NCBI RefSeq assembly: GCF_017114995.1
Contig: NZ_JABXKL010000032.1
Span: 186,001 to 250,000, forward strand
Length of the DNA: 64,000 bases
DNA from: Nostoc sp. NMS9
GTDB lineage: Bacteria; Cyanobacteriota; Cyanobacteriia; Cyanobacteriales; Nostocaceae
Direction: 5' to 3'
The notes under the pieces are model-generated. The model had not been told where the DNA came from. It ran no database searches and was given only the letters and a program-made list of their open reading frames with translations. Of the stretch, positions 44,069 to 53,273 are shown piece after piece. The translations under genes were made by a program, and so were the position numbers. The first letter of the stretch is position 1; each line of letters opens with the position of its first letter.

Positions 44069-44893
44069 ATGCAAGACTTTAGACAAGAAATAAATGCCAG
44101 AGCTTCTATGGATTTGGAACAGCGAAGGACTTGGTATTCTCCTGTTGCGGATGTTTATTACAACGCAAGAGCACGCTATCCAAAGGAACTAATTGATCGG
44201 TCTGTGGCTTTAGCCCAACTTGACTCAGATGCGTCGATTCTTGAAATTGGTTGTGGTCCAGGAAATGCGACGGTGGCTTTTGCTCAATTTGGTTTTTCAA
44301 TGACGTGTATTGAGCCAAACCAGGACTTTTGTCATTTGGCACAACACAACTGCGATCAATATCCAAAAGTTACAATTTGCAATACTTCATTTGAGGAGTG
44401 GGAACTAAAAGCAAAACAGTTCAATGCCGTTCTATCTGCTAATGCCTTTCACTGGATACCGCCAGAGATTAGATATACCAAGACAGCATCGGCAATGTGC
44501 GATAACGGTTTTCTTATTTTGCTATGGAATCTGACCCCAGAACCGAAATACGAAGTTTACCAAGCGATCGAAGAAGTGTATCAAGCTTATGCTCCCTCAT
44601 TTGCCCGATATGATGGTGCGGAAGTTCAAGCGGAGATTTTGAGGGGGTTTGGACAAGAGATTTTAGACTCCAATTGTTTTAAAAAGTTGGTTGTCGAGCA
44701 AACTGCGTGTGAAGTCACCTATAGCATTGATGACTACCTCAAGCTTTTGAGTACCTTTCGGAGACTAGAGCCACAAGCAAAAGAGTTACTATTTGCAGGA
44801 TTGCGCCAGAAGCTAGAAAAATTTGGAGATAGCGTACAACTCTCGTTTCTTTCTGCTGTTCATGTTGCTTGCACTTCCCCCGTGAGAGGTTAA
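44069..44893 (+). CDS. Class I SAM-dependent methyltransferase
   Basis: 274 aa. Starts with a YSPVADVYYNARARYP segment common to this group, motif I SILEIGCGPGNATVAF, and an acidic residue at the end of strand 2 (TCIEPN). Then AVLSANAFHWIPPE and a C-terminal domain with conserved Trp/Tyr patches. Methyl acceptor unknown. It precedes cutA by 42 bp on the same strand but a functional link is not evident. Confidence 0.9.
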   Translation: MQDFRQEINARASMDLEQRRTWYSPVADVYYNARARYPKELIDRSVALAQLDSDASILEIGCGPGNATVAFAQFGFSMTCIEPNQDFCHLAQHNCDQYPKVTICNTSFEEWELKAKQFNAVLSANAFHWIPPEIRYTKTASAMCDNGFLILLWNLTPEPKYEVYQAIEEVYQAYAPSFARYDGAEVQAEILRGFGQEILDSNCFKKLVVEQTACEVTYSIDDYLKLLSTFRRLEPQAKELLFAGLRQKLEKFGDSVQLSFLSAVHVACTSPVRG

Positions 44894-44935
44894 GAGAATT
44901 GCACAAATGTCTTTAATTGTAAGTCGGAAACTTTT

Positions 44936-45244
44936 ATGAAACTCTACTATGTAACTTTAAATAATACAGATGAAGCACGCCAAATTGGTCGGGCATTACT
45001 GGAATGTAAGTTAGCAGTTTGTGTCAATTGGTTCCCGATTACTTGTGCTTATAGTTGGCAAGGAGAAATTACTGAAGAACCAGAAGTTGTTTTAATTATC
45101 AAAACTCAAGATAGTTATGCTTTAGAAATAGAAAAACTTATTCAAGAGCATATTACTTATACTAATTTTATCGCCGAAATTTCTCCGACAACAGTTAATC
45201 AGGGTTTTGTCAATTGGTTGAATGCAGAAGTTTCACCGCGTTAA
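44936..45244 (+). CDS. cutA: CutA divalent-cation tolerance protein
   Basis: 102 aa, complete. LYYVTLNNTDEARQIGRAL, the central CVNWFPITCAYSWQGEI and EVVLIIKTQ followed by HxYxxFI-type end (HITYTNFI...) match the trimeric CutA fold. Originally linked to copper tolerance; the role is probably protein stability or signalling. Cys residues at 24, 33 and 41 are visible. Confidence 0.93.
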   Translation: MKLYYVTLNNTDEARQIGRALLECKLAVCVNWFPITCAYSWQGEITEEPEVVLIIKTQDSYALEIEKLIQEHITYTNFIAEISPTTVNQGFVNWLNAEVSPR

Positions 45245-45449
45245 TAATAGAAATTACCTAAGAAGACGGTACAAATAGAGATAGACAAGATATCAAGGCA
45301 CAGAAAATGGTTTGGAGCAAGATATGAACCTGCTACGGGTGTGATTAACGCTCCTGCAAAATATGAAATAATACTTTTTAAATAGTTTATTTGCTCCTAC
45401 AAGTTATGCCTCGAAAGCCTTATTTTAACTATTTTACTGGAGGTCAAAA

Positions 45450-46004
45450 ATGGCAGTTCTCAAACTAGAAAATGGAACTCTCCACACCGATTTAATTCAC
45501 ATTGCCCAGGAATTAGCCCCCCTGAATATTCAAATTAATCACCTGGCTGTAGCAGATAACCCCAAACTTCAACATTTGTTGGCACAGAATAGTCTCAACG
45601 AAGATGAAAAAGAACAAGTACTCAAAGCAATAGATAGTTACTTTGAGCAACTACAACAGACAGCCGGCTATAAATCTCGTGATTTGGTTGTCCTTCATCA
45701 AGGGATTCCTAACCTTGATGAGTTAATGGCAAAGTTTGACCAAATTCATACCCATGCAGATGATGAAGTCCGCTACATCATTGATGGAGAAGCAATTTTT
45801 GGTTTTGTACTTTCTGATGGTAGTCAAGTAGAACTGACAGTACAACCAGAAGAATATATCAACATCCCAGCCGGAACCGAACATTGGTTTTATCTCACCC
45901 CAGGAAGGCGGGTGAAAGCAGTACGCTATTTCATCACCACAGAAGGTTGGATACCCCAATATACAGGCAGAGAAATTCGCATCCGCCAACCCCTGGTGAG
46001 GTAA
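45450..46004 (+). CDS. mtnD: Acireductone dioxygenase (methionine salvage)
   Basis: 184 aa cupin. Metal ligands His100 and His102 (IHTHADDEVRY), Glu106 and His145 (AGTEHWF) are in the order expected for ARD. It oxidises the acireductone intermediate to 2-keto-4-methylthiobutyrate (Fe) or an off-pathway product (Ni). GGAGG lies eight bases before the ATG. First gene of a mtnD-mtnX-mtnB run with short gaps; mtnA and mtnW are not in this window. Confidence 0.95.
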   Translation: MAVLKLENGTLHTDLIHIAQELAPLNIQINHLAVADNPKLQHLLAQNSLNEDEKEQVLKAIDSYFEQLQQTAGYKSRDLVVLHQGIPNLDELMAKFDQIHTHADDEVRYIIDGEAIFGFVLSDGSQVELTVQPEEYINIPAGTEHWFYLTPGRRVKAVRYFITTEGWIPQYTGREIRIRQPLVR

Positions 46005-46041
46005 ATTCTAAATTATCAAACATTACAAGTTACAAATTAGT

Positions 46042-46671
46042 ATGAAGCGGATTGTTTTTTGTGACTTTGATGGCACTATTACAGTTGACGAAACTTTTGT
46101 CGCGGTTCTGAGAAAGTTTGCACCAGTACTTTCTGCAAAACTACTGCCTGAAATGTATGCAAAAAGGCTGACACTGCGAGAGGGTGTCAAGGAAATTCTG
46201 CAATCAATTCCATCTGCAAGTTATCCAGAAATTCTGGAATTTACTAAACCTCAATTGATGCGTCCTGGGTTTATAGAATTGTTGGATTTTCTGGAGTGTC
46301 AGGGAGTTTTATTAATAGTAATTTCTGGGGGACTACGGGGAATGGTAGAGGTCGTTTTGGATGCGATAGTGCATAGAGTAGAGAGAATTTATGCTGTAGA
46401 TGTTGATATTAGCAGTACTTATTTAAAAGTAAATTCTCAATACGAAGGAGATACAGAACTGATCGCTAAGGTGCAGGTTATGGATCAGTACCCAGCCGAT
46501 GAAAAGATCGCTATTGGTGACTCCATCACCGACTTAAATATGGGATTGCAAGCTTCTGTTGTCTTTGCACGCCCTCCCTTAGCACAATATTTAGATGAAC
46601 ACCAAAAACCCTATATTCCCTGGAATGATTTTTTCCAAATCCGCGATTATTTAGCAAAATCATGGAGTTAA
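46042..46671 (+). CDS. mtnX: 2-hydroxy-3-keto-5-methylthiopentenyl-1-phosphate phosphatase
   Basis: 209 aa HAD phosphatase. Motif I DFDGTITVDE with nucleophile Asp, motif II in LLIVISGG, and motif III/IV GDSITDLNM. Size and the mtn neighbours point to MtnX, which removes the phosphate to form acireductone. Its 3' end overlaps mtnB by 10 bp, so the two are coupled. Confidence 0.92.
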   Translation: MKRIVFCDFDGTITVDETFVAVLRKFAPVLSAKLLPEMYAKRLTLREGVKEILQSIPSASYPEILEFTKPQLMRPGFIELLDFLECQGVLLIVISGGLRGMVEVVLDAIVHRVERIYAVDVDISSTYLKVNSQYEGDTELIAKVQVMDQYPADEKIAIGDSITDLNMGLQASVVFARPPLAQYLDEHQKPYIPWNDFFQIRDYLAKSWS

Positions 46672-47297
46672 ACCCAACAATAGCAGATCCTCGTTTGCAA
46701 CTAATTGCCACTGCTCAGTATTTTTACCAACAAGGTTGGATGGTAGGAACTGCCGGCAACCTCTCTACTCGATTAGCCGATGGTAGTTTTTGGATTACAG
46801 CTAGTGGTAAATCTAAGAGTGAGTTATTACTCAACGATTTTGTTCTCATTGCTCCAGATGGCAAAATAGAAGCATTAGCTACCCAGCAGCTACCTTCAGC
46901 TGAAACAGCTATTCATCAACTACTTTACCGCCTGTTTCCAGAATCACTTGCTTGTTATCATATACATTCTATTGAGAGCAATTTGGTTTCTCGCTTGGTT
47001 GAAGATGATACTTTACCTTTACCACCGCTAGAAATGCTCAAAGGTTTGGGAGTTTGGCAAGAAAATCCCTATTGTGTAATACCAATTTTTGCTAATCATC
47101 TCCAAGTTGCCCAGATTGCTGGTGATATTGAACAACGCTTTGCCACTACTCCACCGCAAATATCCGCATTACTAATTCGGGATCATGGTTTGACAGTTTG
47201 GGCTTGTTCTCTTGAAGCTGCTCGTAATTATATTGAGTTATTAGACTACATCTTTCGCTACATAATTGCCGCCATTCGGTTAGGCATAAATATCTGA
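46662..47297 (+). CDS. mtnB: Methylthioribulose-1-phosphate dehydratase
   Basis: 211 aa, class II aldolase-like fold. Key features: the zinc-binding HIHSIES pair (YHIHS), the GNLSTRL phosphate-binding start (GTAGNLSTR), and a third His late in IRDHGLTVW. It dehydrates methylthioribulose-1-phosphate, the step before MtnX acts. Start is inside mtnX (10-bp overlap). A clear terminator follows at 47360-47388. Confidence 0.94.
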   Translation: MELNPTIADPRLQLIATAQYFYQQGWMVGTAGNLSTRLADGSFWITASGKSKSELLLNDFVLIAPDGKIEALATQQLPSAETAIHQLLYRLFPESLACYHIHSIESNLVSRLVEDDTLPLPPLEMLKGLGVWQENPYCVIPIFANHLQVAQIAGDIEQRFATTPPQISALLIRDHGLTVWACSLEAARNYIELLDYIFRYIIAAIRLGINI

Positions 47298-47359
47298 ATC
47301 AGACTAACTATTGACTATGGACTCTTGATTATAAACTAATGGCTAATAATGCTGGAGTG

Positions 47360-47388
47360 CCAAAATAAGATATTATTTTGGGTTTTTA
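47360..47388 (+). terminator. Rho-independent terminator after mtnB
   Basis: Perfect 9-bp stem ccaaaataa/ttattttgg with a 4-nt loop followed by GTTTTTATG, 62 bp after the mtnB stop. Confidence 0.75.
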
Positions 47389-47451
47389 TGCTCCCTACAA
47401 GCGGAAGTTTACTGAGTTTGCAGCAGGTTAGGCAAAATAGCTGTAGGGGTT

Positions 47452-47511
47452 ATAAGTTATGAGTGATGAGTTATGAATTTTTAACTCATCACTCATAACT
47501 CATAACTCATT
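47452..47511. repeat. GAGTTAT heptamer palindrome at kinase 3' end
   Basis: The repeat arms ATAAGTTATGAGTGATGAGT and its inverted partner (aactcatcactcataactcataactcat) form a perfect 16-bp hairpin plus extra units, and extend into the last codons of the histidine kinase gene, supplying its Glu-Leu-stop end. Confidence 0.75.
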
Positions 47512-48972
47512 TTCTGTCGCGATCGCTCTTGGGATATTACCAACAGTTGCCAGTTGCACTGTAAAGGTAGAACCTTCAGATAATTTACTTTTTACAGAAA
47601 TAGATCCACCACAGCGCAGCAGCAATTGCTGTATTATCGTTAACCCTAACCCAGCACCACCATAATCTTCGGTTGCTGCTGTACGCACGCGATAAAACCG
47701 ATCAAAGATTTTGGGAATTTCGTTTTCGGCAATACCGATACCTGTGTCGCGGAATTCTAATTGGACATAATCACCTTGATTACGGGCACGCACCCATACT
47801 TGACCTCCATTAGGAGTAAACTTAAGGCTGTTGTGCAACAGATTAATCACAATTTGCCTCAGCTTACCACTCACGCACCAAACAGATGGGAGTTCAGTCG
47901 GTACGGTGTAGGCTAGCATAATTCCTTTTTCTTGGGCTACAGGTTGGTAGGTACTGACTACTCCAGGTACTATCTCTGAGAGACGCACCAACTCCAAAGT
48001 CGTCCCCTCTAAATTCTGTTCTAGCTGCACCAGTTCCAAGAAACCAGTAATCAGGGAGTTTTGCTGATCGCACTGGGTATTTAACATTTGTAAATAACGT
48101 TGTCGTTGTGGGGGTTTAAGATTGGGGGAATTTAATAATGAAAGTGCTGTCTTCATGTGCGTCAAAGGTATACGCAGTTCATGACAGACATTTTTCAGGT
48201 ATTCATCTTTGAGTTGCTCTTTGTTGTGCAGTTCTTGATTTTGCTGCTCCAACTTATTAGTGCGTACTGTGATGATTTGACGATTAATTTCATCTTGTCG
48301 GAGGAGTTGTTTTGCCAACAGTTGATTCATAAGTGCGCCTTCGGGCACGGTTGGACAAATAAAACTAGCAGGTAAAATTGAGGATGATTCTGGTGCAATC
48401 GCTTGTTGGATACTATTTAATACTTGCTGAATTACTCTCCCCTCAACAGTAGTTATAATTAGCAACGGCTGGTTTTTATTAGTATTTACCTTCCCTAATG
48501 TCTGATTTTTGCGTTTTTTAAGTGGTCGATGAGCCAAAATTAAACTGCAAAACTGGGGCGATAACACCATCAGAAAGTTTTCCCGTCGCATTTGGCTATC
48601 TGGTGGTAGGTGAACGGGGACATAATGAGATGATGGGGATGAAGGAGATGAGGAGATATTTAATCTTCCCTCTCCCTTGTCTTCCCCTCCTTCCTCTGCT
48701 CCCCCTTTCCTACTCTCCTCAATCTGGCAAGTATAAATGAGACTAGACGCACCTATCGAGGATTGATAACGCGCTAATTCTGATTGCCAAATTTTATCTG
48801 GTGGTAGCTTCACCCAGAGAGTGGCTGCAATTTGCTGCTCAATGAGTAAGTCAATTTGCGCTCTCACCAGTGATAGCAGAGTAGCAGGACTGAGGGACAA
48901 TGGTTTAGGAGGCGCTTGCACTCCCATAACCAGTTGATAAACAGACAGATCCTTAGCCAGAGAAACATTCAT
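47500..48972 (-). CDS. Sensor histidine kinase with DICT-like input domain
   Basis: 490 aa, no transmembrane segments. The N-terminal part (SVYQLVMGVQAPPKPLSLSP...) resembles DICT-type sensory domains. A low-complexity insertion of about 40 residues (Gly/Glu/Ser-rich, encoded by an intergenic-type repeat at 48605-48725) interrupts it. Then a coiled coil, His in CHELRIPLTHMKTA, N-box INLLHNSLKFTPNG, G1 DTGIGIAENE and G2 GGAGLGLTI. Autophosphorylates and passes phosphate to an unknown response regulator; none is adjacent. The last codons come from a GAGTTAT repeat. Confidence 0.88.
   Translation of the reverse strand: MNVSLAKDLSVYQLVMGVQAPPKPLSLSPATLLSLVRAQIDLLIEQQIAATLWVKLPPDKIWQSELARYQSSIGASSLIYTCQIEESRKGGAEEGGEDKGEGRLNISSSPSSPSSHYVPVHLPPDSQMRRENFLMVLSPQFCSLILAHRPLKKRKNQTLGKVNTNKNQPLLIITTVEGRVIQQVLNSIQQAIAPESSSILPASFICPTVPEGALMNQLLAKQLLRQDEINRQIITVRTNKLEQQNQELHNKEQLKDEYLKNVCHELRIPLTHMKTALSLLNSPNLKPPQRQRYLQMLNTQCDQQNSLITGFLELVQLEQNLEGTTLELVRLSEIVPGVVSTYQPVAQEKGIMLAYTVPTELPSVWCVSGKLRQIVINLLHNSLKFTPNGGQVWVRARNQGDYVQLEFRDTGIGIAENEIPKIFDRFYRVRTAATEDYGGAGLGLTIIQQLLLRCGGSISVKSKLSEGSTFTVQLATVGNIPRAIATENEL
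48605..48725. repeat. Purine/pyrimidine low-complexity insertion inside the kinase gene
   Basis: Strings such as gatgatggggatgaaggagatgag and ccctctcccttgtcttcccctccttcctctgctccccc, the same kind as intergenic repeats at 6425-6566 and 49092-49285, are translated as an out-of-character Gly/Glu then Ser/Pro stretch. Confidence 0.7.
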
Positions 48973-49299
48973 GAGTCAAGCACAAAAAGGATGAAGCAAG
49001 AAATAATTCTGTCTTCGATTTTCACCTTTATGTGTGCATTTTTTACAAAATCCCCACGGAAAGAAATATTAACTATAAAAAACTCTACCTAGAGGGGAGT
49101 GGGGGAGCAGAGGGGCAGGGGAGTAGGGGAGCAGGGGAGTAGGGGAGCAGGGGAGTAGGGGAGCAGGGAAGCAGAGGCGCAAGGGAGTAGGGGAGTCGGG
49201 GAGCAGGGAAGCAGAAGCGCAAGGGAGTAGGGGAGAAGTTGCAGTAAGTTTTTCTCCTCTGCCCCTCTGCACCTCTGCCTTTTATGCCCAATGCCCAAA
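48973..49299. repeat. GGGGAGCAGGGGAGTA tandem repeat between kinase and murE
   Basis: At 49092-49285 the units ggggagca and ggggagta alternate many times, ending with ctcctctgcccctctgcacctctgcc, which could pair with the start. Apparent ORFs on the minus strand are Leu/Pro/Ser repeats of this string. No gene. Confidence 0.8.
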
Positions 49300-50802
49300 T
49301 TAAGCTTGTACGTTAAGTCTTTGCTGTAAAGCGTCGCGTGCGTGTTCTCGGTCGTCAAAATGGATTTTTTCGGTGCCGAGAATTTGGTAGTCTTCGTGAC
49401 CTTTACCAGCAAGCAATACTCCATCACCGGGTTGTGCTTGTAAAATAGCGGTACGAATTGCGATCGCCCGATCGCAAATTACTGTTGGCTGCACTGTGTC
49501 AGCTATTCCCGCCAAAATATCTTGCAAAATCCTTTCTGGGTCTTCAGTTCGGGGATTATCTGATGTCACCACTGCCACATCAGCTAACTCAGCAGCGATT
49601 TTACCCATTTTTGGGCGCTTAGTGCGATCGCGATCGCCTCCACAACCAAATACACAAATCACTTTACCAGGTATAAACGGACGCGCAGCTTTCAATAAAT
49701 TTTCTAAGCTGTCGGGCGTGTGGGCATAATCCACAATCACGCTAATATCTTGGTCAGTACTAATCTGTACCCGTTCCATCCGTCCGGGAACTCCGGGAAA
49801 CTCAGGTATCACAGATGCCACTAACTGCAAATCTAGCCCTAAGTGCAAAACTGCTCCTACAGCTGCGAGAAGATTTTCTAAATTATATTGTCCGACTAGG
49901 GGCGATCGAAAAGCCACGTCACCTTTTGGTGTATGTAATGTCCCACTAACACCATTTGGCTGGTAACTTAAATCGCTCATCCATAAATCAGCGCTATTGT
50001 CGTTAACACTGTAACTCCAAACCCGTTCGGAATCCAACGACGCAATTAACCGCTTTCCGTAAAAATCATCAGCATTAATTATTGCCCGTCCCTTGAGATA
50101 ATTAGGACTAAATAACAACGCTTTGGCGGCAAAGTAATCTTCCATATCGCTGTGATAGTCGAGATGGTCTTGAGTAAGATTACTAAATACTGCCACCTCA
50201 AATTCACAACCCAACACTCTACCTTGGGACAAAGCGTGAGAACTAACTTCCATCACCCCAAATTCACTCCCAGCATTTACAGCCTCTGCTAGCTGCTGTT
50301 GCAGTTCCACTGCAAAAGGGGTAGTGTGGGCAGCAGTTTGCTCAAAACCTGCCCAACGAGTGTAGAGAGTTCCCATCAAAGCTGTAGCTAAATTAGCTTT
50401 GTTGAGTAGAAATTCAATCAAATGAGTAGTTGTAGTTTTGCCATTTGTACCAGTTACGCCTACCAACTTGAGTTTTCGCCCCGGATAACCATAAAAAGCA
50501 CTGGCTATCTGCGCACAAGCTTGAGTAATGTTACTTGCACTAATGACCACAGCCTGATTTGTGGGAGGATTTTTTTGTGCAGCTTCGGGAGAAACGATCG
50601 CAGCTACAGCCCCCGATGCGATCGCACTTTGCCAAAATTCCCCACCATCAACCCGCGTTCCTGGCATCCCAATAAACAAATCTCCCACACGACAAGCATG
50701 AGAATTCGTCTTTAAACCCCTAACTTCCACATCTTCCAAAGTTGGATAATTAGGCAATTGCTCAACACTGTCTACCGCTGCTAGTAATTCCCGCAATTTC
50801 AT
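49300..50802 (-). CDS. murE: UDP-N-acetylmuramoyl-tripeptide synthetase MurE
   Basis: 500 aa Mur ligase. Central ATP site GVTGTNGKTTTTHLIEF, UDP-MurNAc-binding N-terminal domain, and the C-terminal domain with SDNPRTEDP, the DNPR signature that marks meso-diaminopimelate as the amino acid added. It makes UDP-MurNAc-L-Ala-D-Glu-mDAP in cytoplasmic peptidoglycan synthesis. Followed on the same strand by nothing close; a glutaredoxin-like gene lies 53 bp upstream. Confidence 0.97.
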   Translation of the reverse strand: MKLRELLAAVDSVEQLPNYPTLEDVEVRGLKTNSHACRVGDLFIGMPGTRVDGGEFWQSAIASGAVAAIVSPEAAQKNPPTNQAVVISASNITQACAQIASAFYGYPGRKLKLVGVTGTNGKTTTTHLIEFLLNKANLATALMGTLYTRWAGFEQTAAHTTPFAVELQQQLAEAVNAGSEFGVMEVSSHALSQGRVLGCEFEVAVFSNLTQDHLDYHSDMEDYFAAKALLFSPNYLKGRAIINADDFYGKRLIASLDSERVWSYSVNDNSADLWMSDLSYQPNGVSGTLHTPKGDVAFRSPLVGQYNLENLLAAVGAVLHLGLDLQLVASVIPEFPGVPGRMERVQISTDQDISVIVDYAHTPDSLENLLKAARPFIPGKVICVFGCGGDRDRTKRPKMGKIAAELADVAVVTSDNPRTEDPERILQDILAGIADTVQPTVICDRAIAIRTAILQAQPGDGVLLAGKGHEDYQILGTEKIHFDDREHARDALQQRLNVQA

Positions 50803-50855
50803 TTTGTGAACCTCGTCACATTCTTGATCTTGCGCTTATTCTGCATTATTTTTTT

Positions 50856-51137
50856 CTAATTGGCTAAATATTTACGCAACATTTGCTCCAACTGCTGCAC
50901 GCTAGCACGAGGAGAAGGACGTGGCAATAATTTCTCACTCCCCTCCTCATCCTCTGTGCCTCTGTAGTTCGATAAATAAAGTACCGGCACTTCATACTCA
51001 TAGGCAGCAAACCAATCTTCACGAGTCGTAATATCCCTAACTTCCAACTCGAAACTAAGATTTTGGATTTGTTCTAGCTTTTCTTGCAAGCCTTCACATA
51101 AATGACAGCCGGATTTACTGTATAAAATTAATCGCAT
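50856..51137 (-). CDS. Glutaredoxin-family protein
   Basis: 93 aa from the ATG at 51137 (an upstream TTG extends it by seven). Thioredoxin fold with CHLC active site in SKSGCHLCEGL and a cis-Pro in EVPVLYL. DUF836 type, dithiol-disulfide exchange likely. Loop of acidic residues (GTEDEEGSEK) sits before the last helix. Neighbouring murE on the same strand may share its transcript. Confidence 0.85.
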   Translation of the reverse strand: MRLILYSKSGCHLCEGLQEKLEQIQNLSFELEVRDITTREDWFAAYEYEVPVLYLSNYRGTEDEEGSEKLLPRPSPRASVQQLEQMLRKYLAN

Positions 51138-51361
51138 TCTTGATTTGAGTTGGCGCAAGAAGTTATAAGTTTAGAATAACGTAGACGCTTCGGCTTGTCG
51201 CAGAGAGGGCACGGAGGAGAAGGTAGCCAATTTCAAAGTCCCTCTCTCAAGCTTGGAAGAGGGATTTAGGGTGAAAGCTCATTGATTCACGAAAGAAGTC
51301 TAATGACCAAATTCTGTGACAATGATTAACAACCAGCCAGAATACTGTATCTAAGCTACTT

Positions 51362-52327
51362 ATGAGCCAAAGTTCTCAAAACAGCCCTTTATCAGGCAAA
51401 TCTGTTCAATCATATTTCCAATGGTTATACGCTTTCTGGAAATTCTCTCGCCCTCACACAATTATTGGTACAAGTCTGAGTGTTTTGGGTTTATATTTAA
51501 TTGCCATTGCCATCAGTAGAGATGCGATTCATCGCGTCTCTACGTATTCCCTACTCCCTGTCTTTGGTGCATGGATTGGTTGTCTGTGTGGCAATGTTTA
51601 TATTGTGGGGCTGAATCAATTAGAAGATGTGGAAATTGACAAGATTAATAAGCCTCATTTACCCTTAGCGTCTGGTGAGTTTTCCCAGCAAACTGGGCAA
51701 TTAATTGTCGCTTTGACTGGGATTTTGGCGCTAGTTGTGGCGTGGCTAACTGGCCCGTTTTTATTGGGTATGGTAGCAATTAGTTTGGCCATTGGTACTG
51801 CTTATTCTTTACCGCCAATTCGCTTGAAACAGTTTCCCGTTTGGGCGGCGCTGTGTATTTTTTCGGTGCGCGGTACGATTGTTAACTTAGGGCTATATCT
51901 GCATTACAGTTGGGCGTTGCAACAAAGCCAAACAATTCCGCCTGTGGTGTGGGTGTTGACATTATTTATTTTGGTGTTTACCTTTGCGATCGCTATCTTT
52001 AAAGATATCCCCGATATGGAAGGCGATCGCCTATACAATATTACTACTTTCACCATCAAACTTGGGCCCCAAGCTGTGTTCAATCTGTCTCTTTGGGTAA
52101 TAACAACCTGTTATTTGGGAATAATTCTGGTTGGGGTGCTACACGTCGCCTCAGTTAACGCCATATTCCTGGTAGTTACTCATTTGGGCCTGTTGACTTG
52201 GCTGTGGTTGCGGAGTTTGACGGTAGACTTACAAGATAAAAGTGCGATCGCTCAATTCTACCAATTTATCTGGAAACTCTTTTTTATGGAATATCTGATT
52301 TTTCCTATCGCCTGTCTTTTGGCTTAG
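51362..52327 (+). CDS. hpt: Homogentisate phytyltransferase (tocopherol synthesis)
   Basis: 321 aa, UbiA family with about nine membrane helices. Asp-rich motif 1 is NQLEDVEIDKINKP and motif 2 KDIPDMEGDR. Condenses homogentisate with phytyl diphosphate, the committed tocopherol step, like Synechocystis Slr1736. Between the first two helices the loop contains ISRDAIHRVSTYS, encoded by a palindromic repeat (51516-51543) that has entered the gene in frame; it faces a variable loop, so function is probably kept. The next gene begins 3 bp after the stop. Confidence 0.93.
   Translation: MSQSSQNSPLSGKSVQSYFQWLYAFWKFSRPHTIIGTSLSVLGLYLIAIAISRDAIHRVSTYSLLPVFGAWIGCLCGNVYIVGLNQLEDVEIDKINKPHLPLASGEFSQQTGQLIVALTGILALVVAWLTGPFLLGMVAISLAIGTAYSLPPIRLKQFPVWAALCIFSVRGTIVNLGLYLHYSWALQQSQTIPPVVWVLTLFILVFTFAIAIFKDIPDMEGDRLYNITTFTIKLGPQAVFNLSLWVITTCYLGIILVGVLHVASVNAIFLVVTHLGLLTWLWLRSLTVDLQDKSAIAQFYQFIWKLFFMEYLIFPIACLLA
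51516..51543. repeat. Palindromic repeat inside the phytyltransferase gene
   Basis: gtagagatgcg/cgcgtctctac, the hairpin core that also occurs in the dispersed repeats at 24690, 25241 and 32545. Confidence 0.8.
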
Positions 52328-52330
52328 ACA

Positions 52331-52804
52331 ATGCTAGAAACCTTTCCCACTAGTTCGATTATCGCTGCTGTTGTAGTTGTTCTGAGTCTGTCAATCCTTG
52401 GCTATTTCGCTTGGAAAACTTTGATCACCTCAGACTTGTTTCAAAAAGGCATCAATCTTGCCGAAGCAAAAGATTACCAAGGTGCAGAAGCAGCTTTTCG
52501 CAAAGTGATTTCCATCAACTCTACAAATGACGTAGTACGCTTGTTTTTGGGAGATGTTTTAAACCAGCAAGGACAAGTAGAGGAAGCAACAGAATTATTT
52601 CGGGAAGTAATTCGCCGCAGTCCGAAAAATCCTGATGCTTACTTGCGTCTGGCGAATATCTTCATGCAGCAAGAACGAGAAGAAGAAGCTAAAACTAACC
52701 TGCTACAAGCTAAAGATTTATTACAAAAACAGCGTCAACCTGAAAAAGCTAAAAAAATCACTCAACTGTTAGATAAAATGAGTGCTAAGTCCAGCGAATC
52801 TTAA
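52331..52804 (+). CDS. Membrane-anchored TPR protein
   Basis: 157 aa. One N-terminal transmembrane helix (about residues 9-27), then two or three tetratricopeptide repeats (DLFQKGINLAEAKDYQGAEAAFRKVI, and the next two units) and a Lys-rich tail. Such proteins scaffold membrane complexes. Three bases after the phytyltransferase stop; a terminator follows, so hpt and this gene form a two-gene operon. Confidence 0.88.
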   Translation: MLETFPTSSIIAAVVVVLSLSILGYFAWKTLITSDLFQKGINLAEAKDYQGAEAAFRKVISINSTNDVVRLFLGDVLNQQGQVEEATELFREVIRRSPKNPDAYLRLANIFMQQEREEEAKTNLLQAKDLLQKQRQPEKAKKITQLLDKMSAKSSES

Positions 52805-53273
52805 CTTTAATGAGAATTGCAGAGATTAAATTTTCCTGTTGTGTCTCCTAATTTTTTTGCCATTCTCACCATAATGATGGGAATGGTTTTTATTTTGTAA
52901 CTTACTAGTGTATACCATAATTATGTCCACACTTTCCGCAAGTTTGACCACTCTCTTCATAGCCATTACAATTGCAATCGGATGCGCGAAAAGCTCTATA
53001 GTCGCAATTAATTAATTTAGGCTTTAGAAGAGAAAATATTGGGAATTTAAAATGATTTATTTTTGCAAAACAGCGATGATACTAACAGTCTTTTTGTTTT
53101 GTAAAGATATATTGTAGTCTCCTTAAGGAGTACAGAAATTAGACACACTGTATCAGTAATATTTTGGTACTAGAATATTCTTAAGCAAGGGCAGAGATTT
53201 AGTAGTAGATTTTATAGCTTAAACAATCAAGTATTTATGTCAAATATAATATCAAAATTGTGGATTAACTTTT
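52805..53273. other. Gap with a Cys-rich coding relic
   Basis: The terminator is described separately. On the minus strand 52905-53009 reads CDYRAFRASDCNCNGYEESG then CGKCGHNYGIH, a zinc-ribbon-like stretch with natural composition but no ATG, GTG or TTG start in frame. It could be a small gene with an unusual start or a remnant. Confidence 0.35.
52860..52897 (+). terminator. Rho-independent terminator after hpt-TPR operon
   Basis: Stem ccattctca/tgggaatgg with one G-U pair, followed by TTTTTATTTTG, 56 bp after the TPR gene stop. Confidence 0.65.

Noticed and set aside
49069..49427. Leu/Pro/Ser-rich minus-strand ORFs
   Set aside because: Pure translation of the ggggagca/ggggagta tandem repeat.
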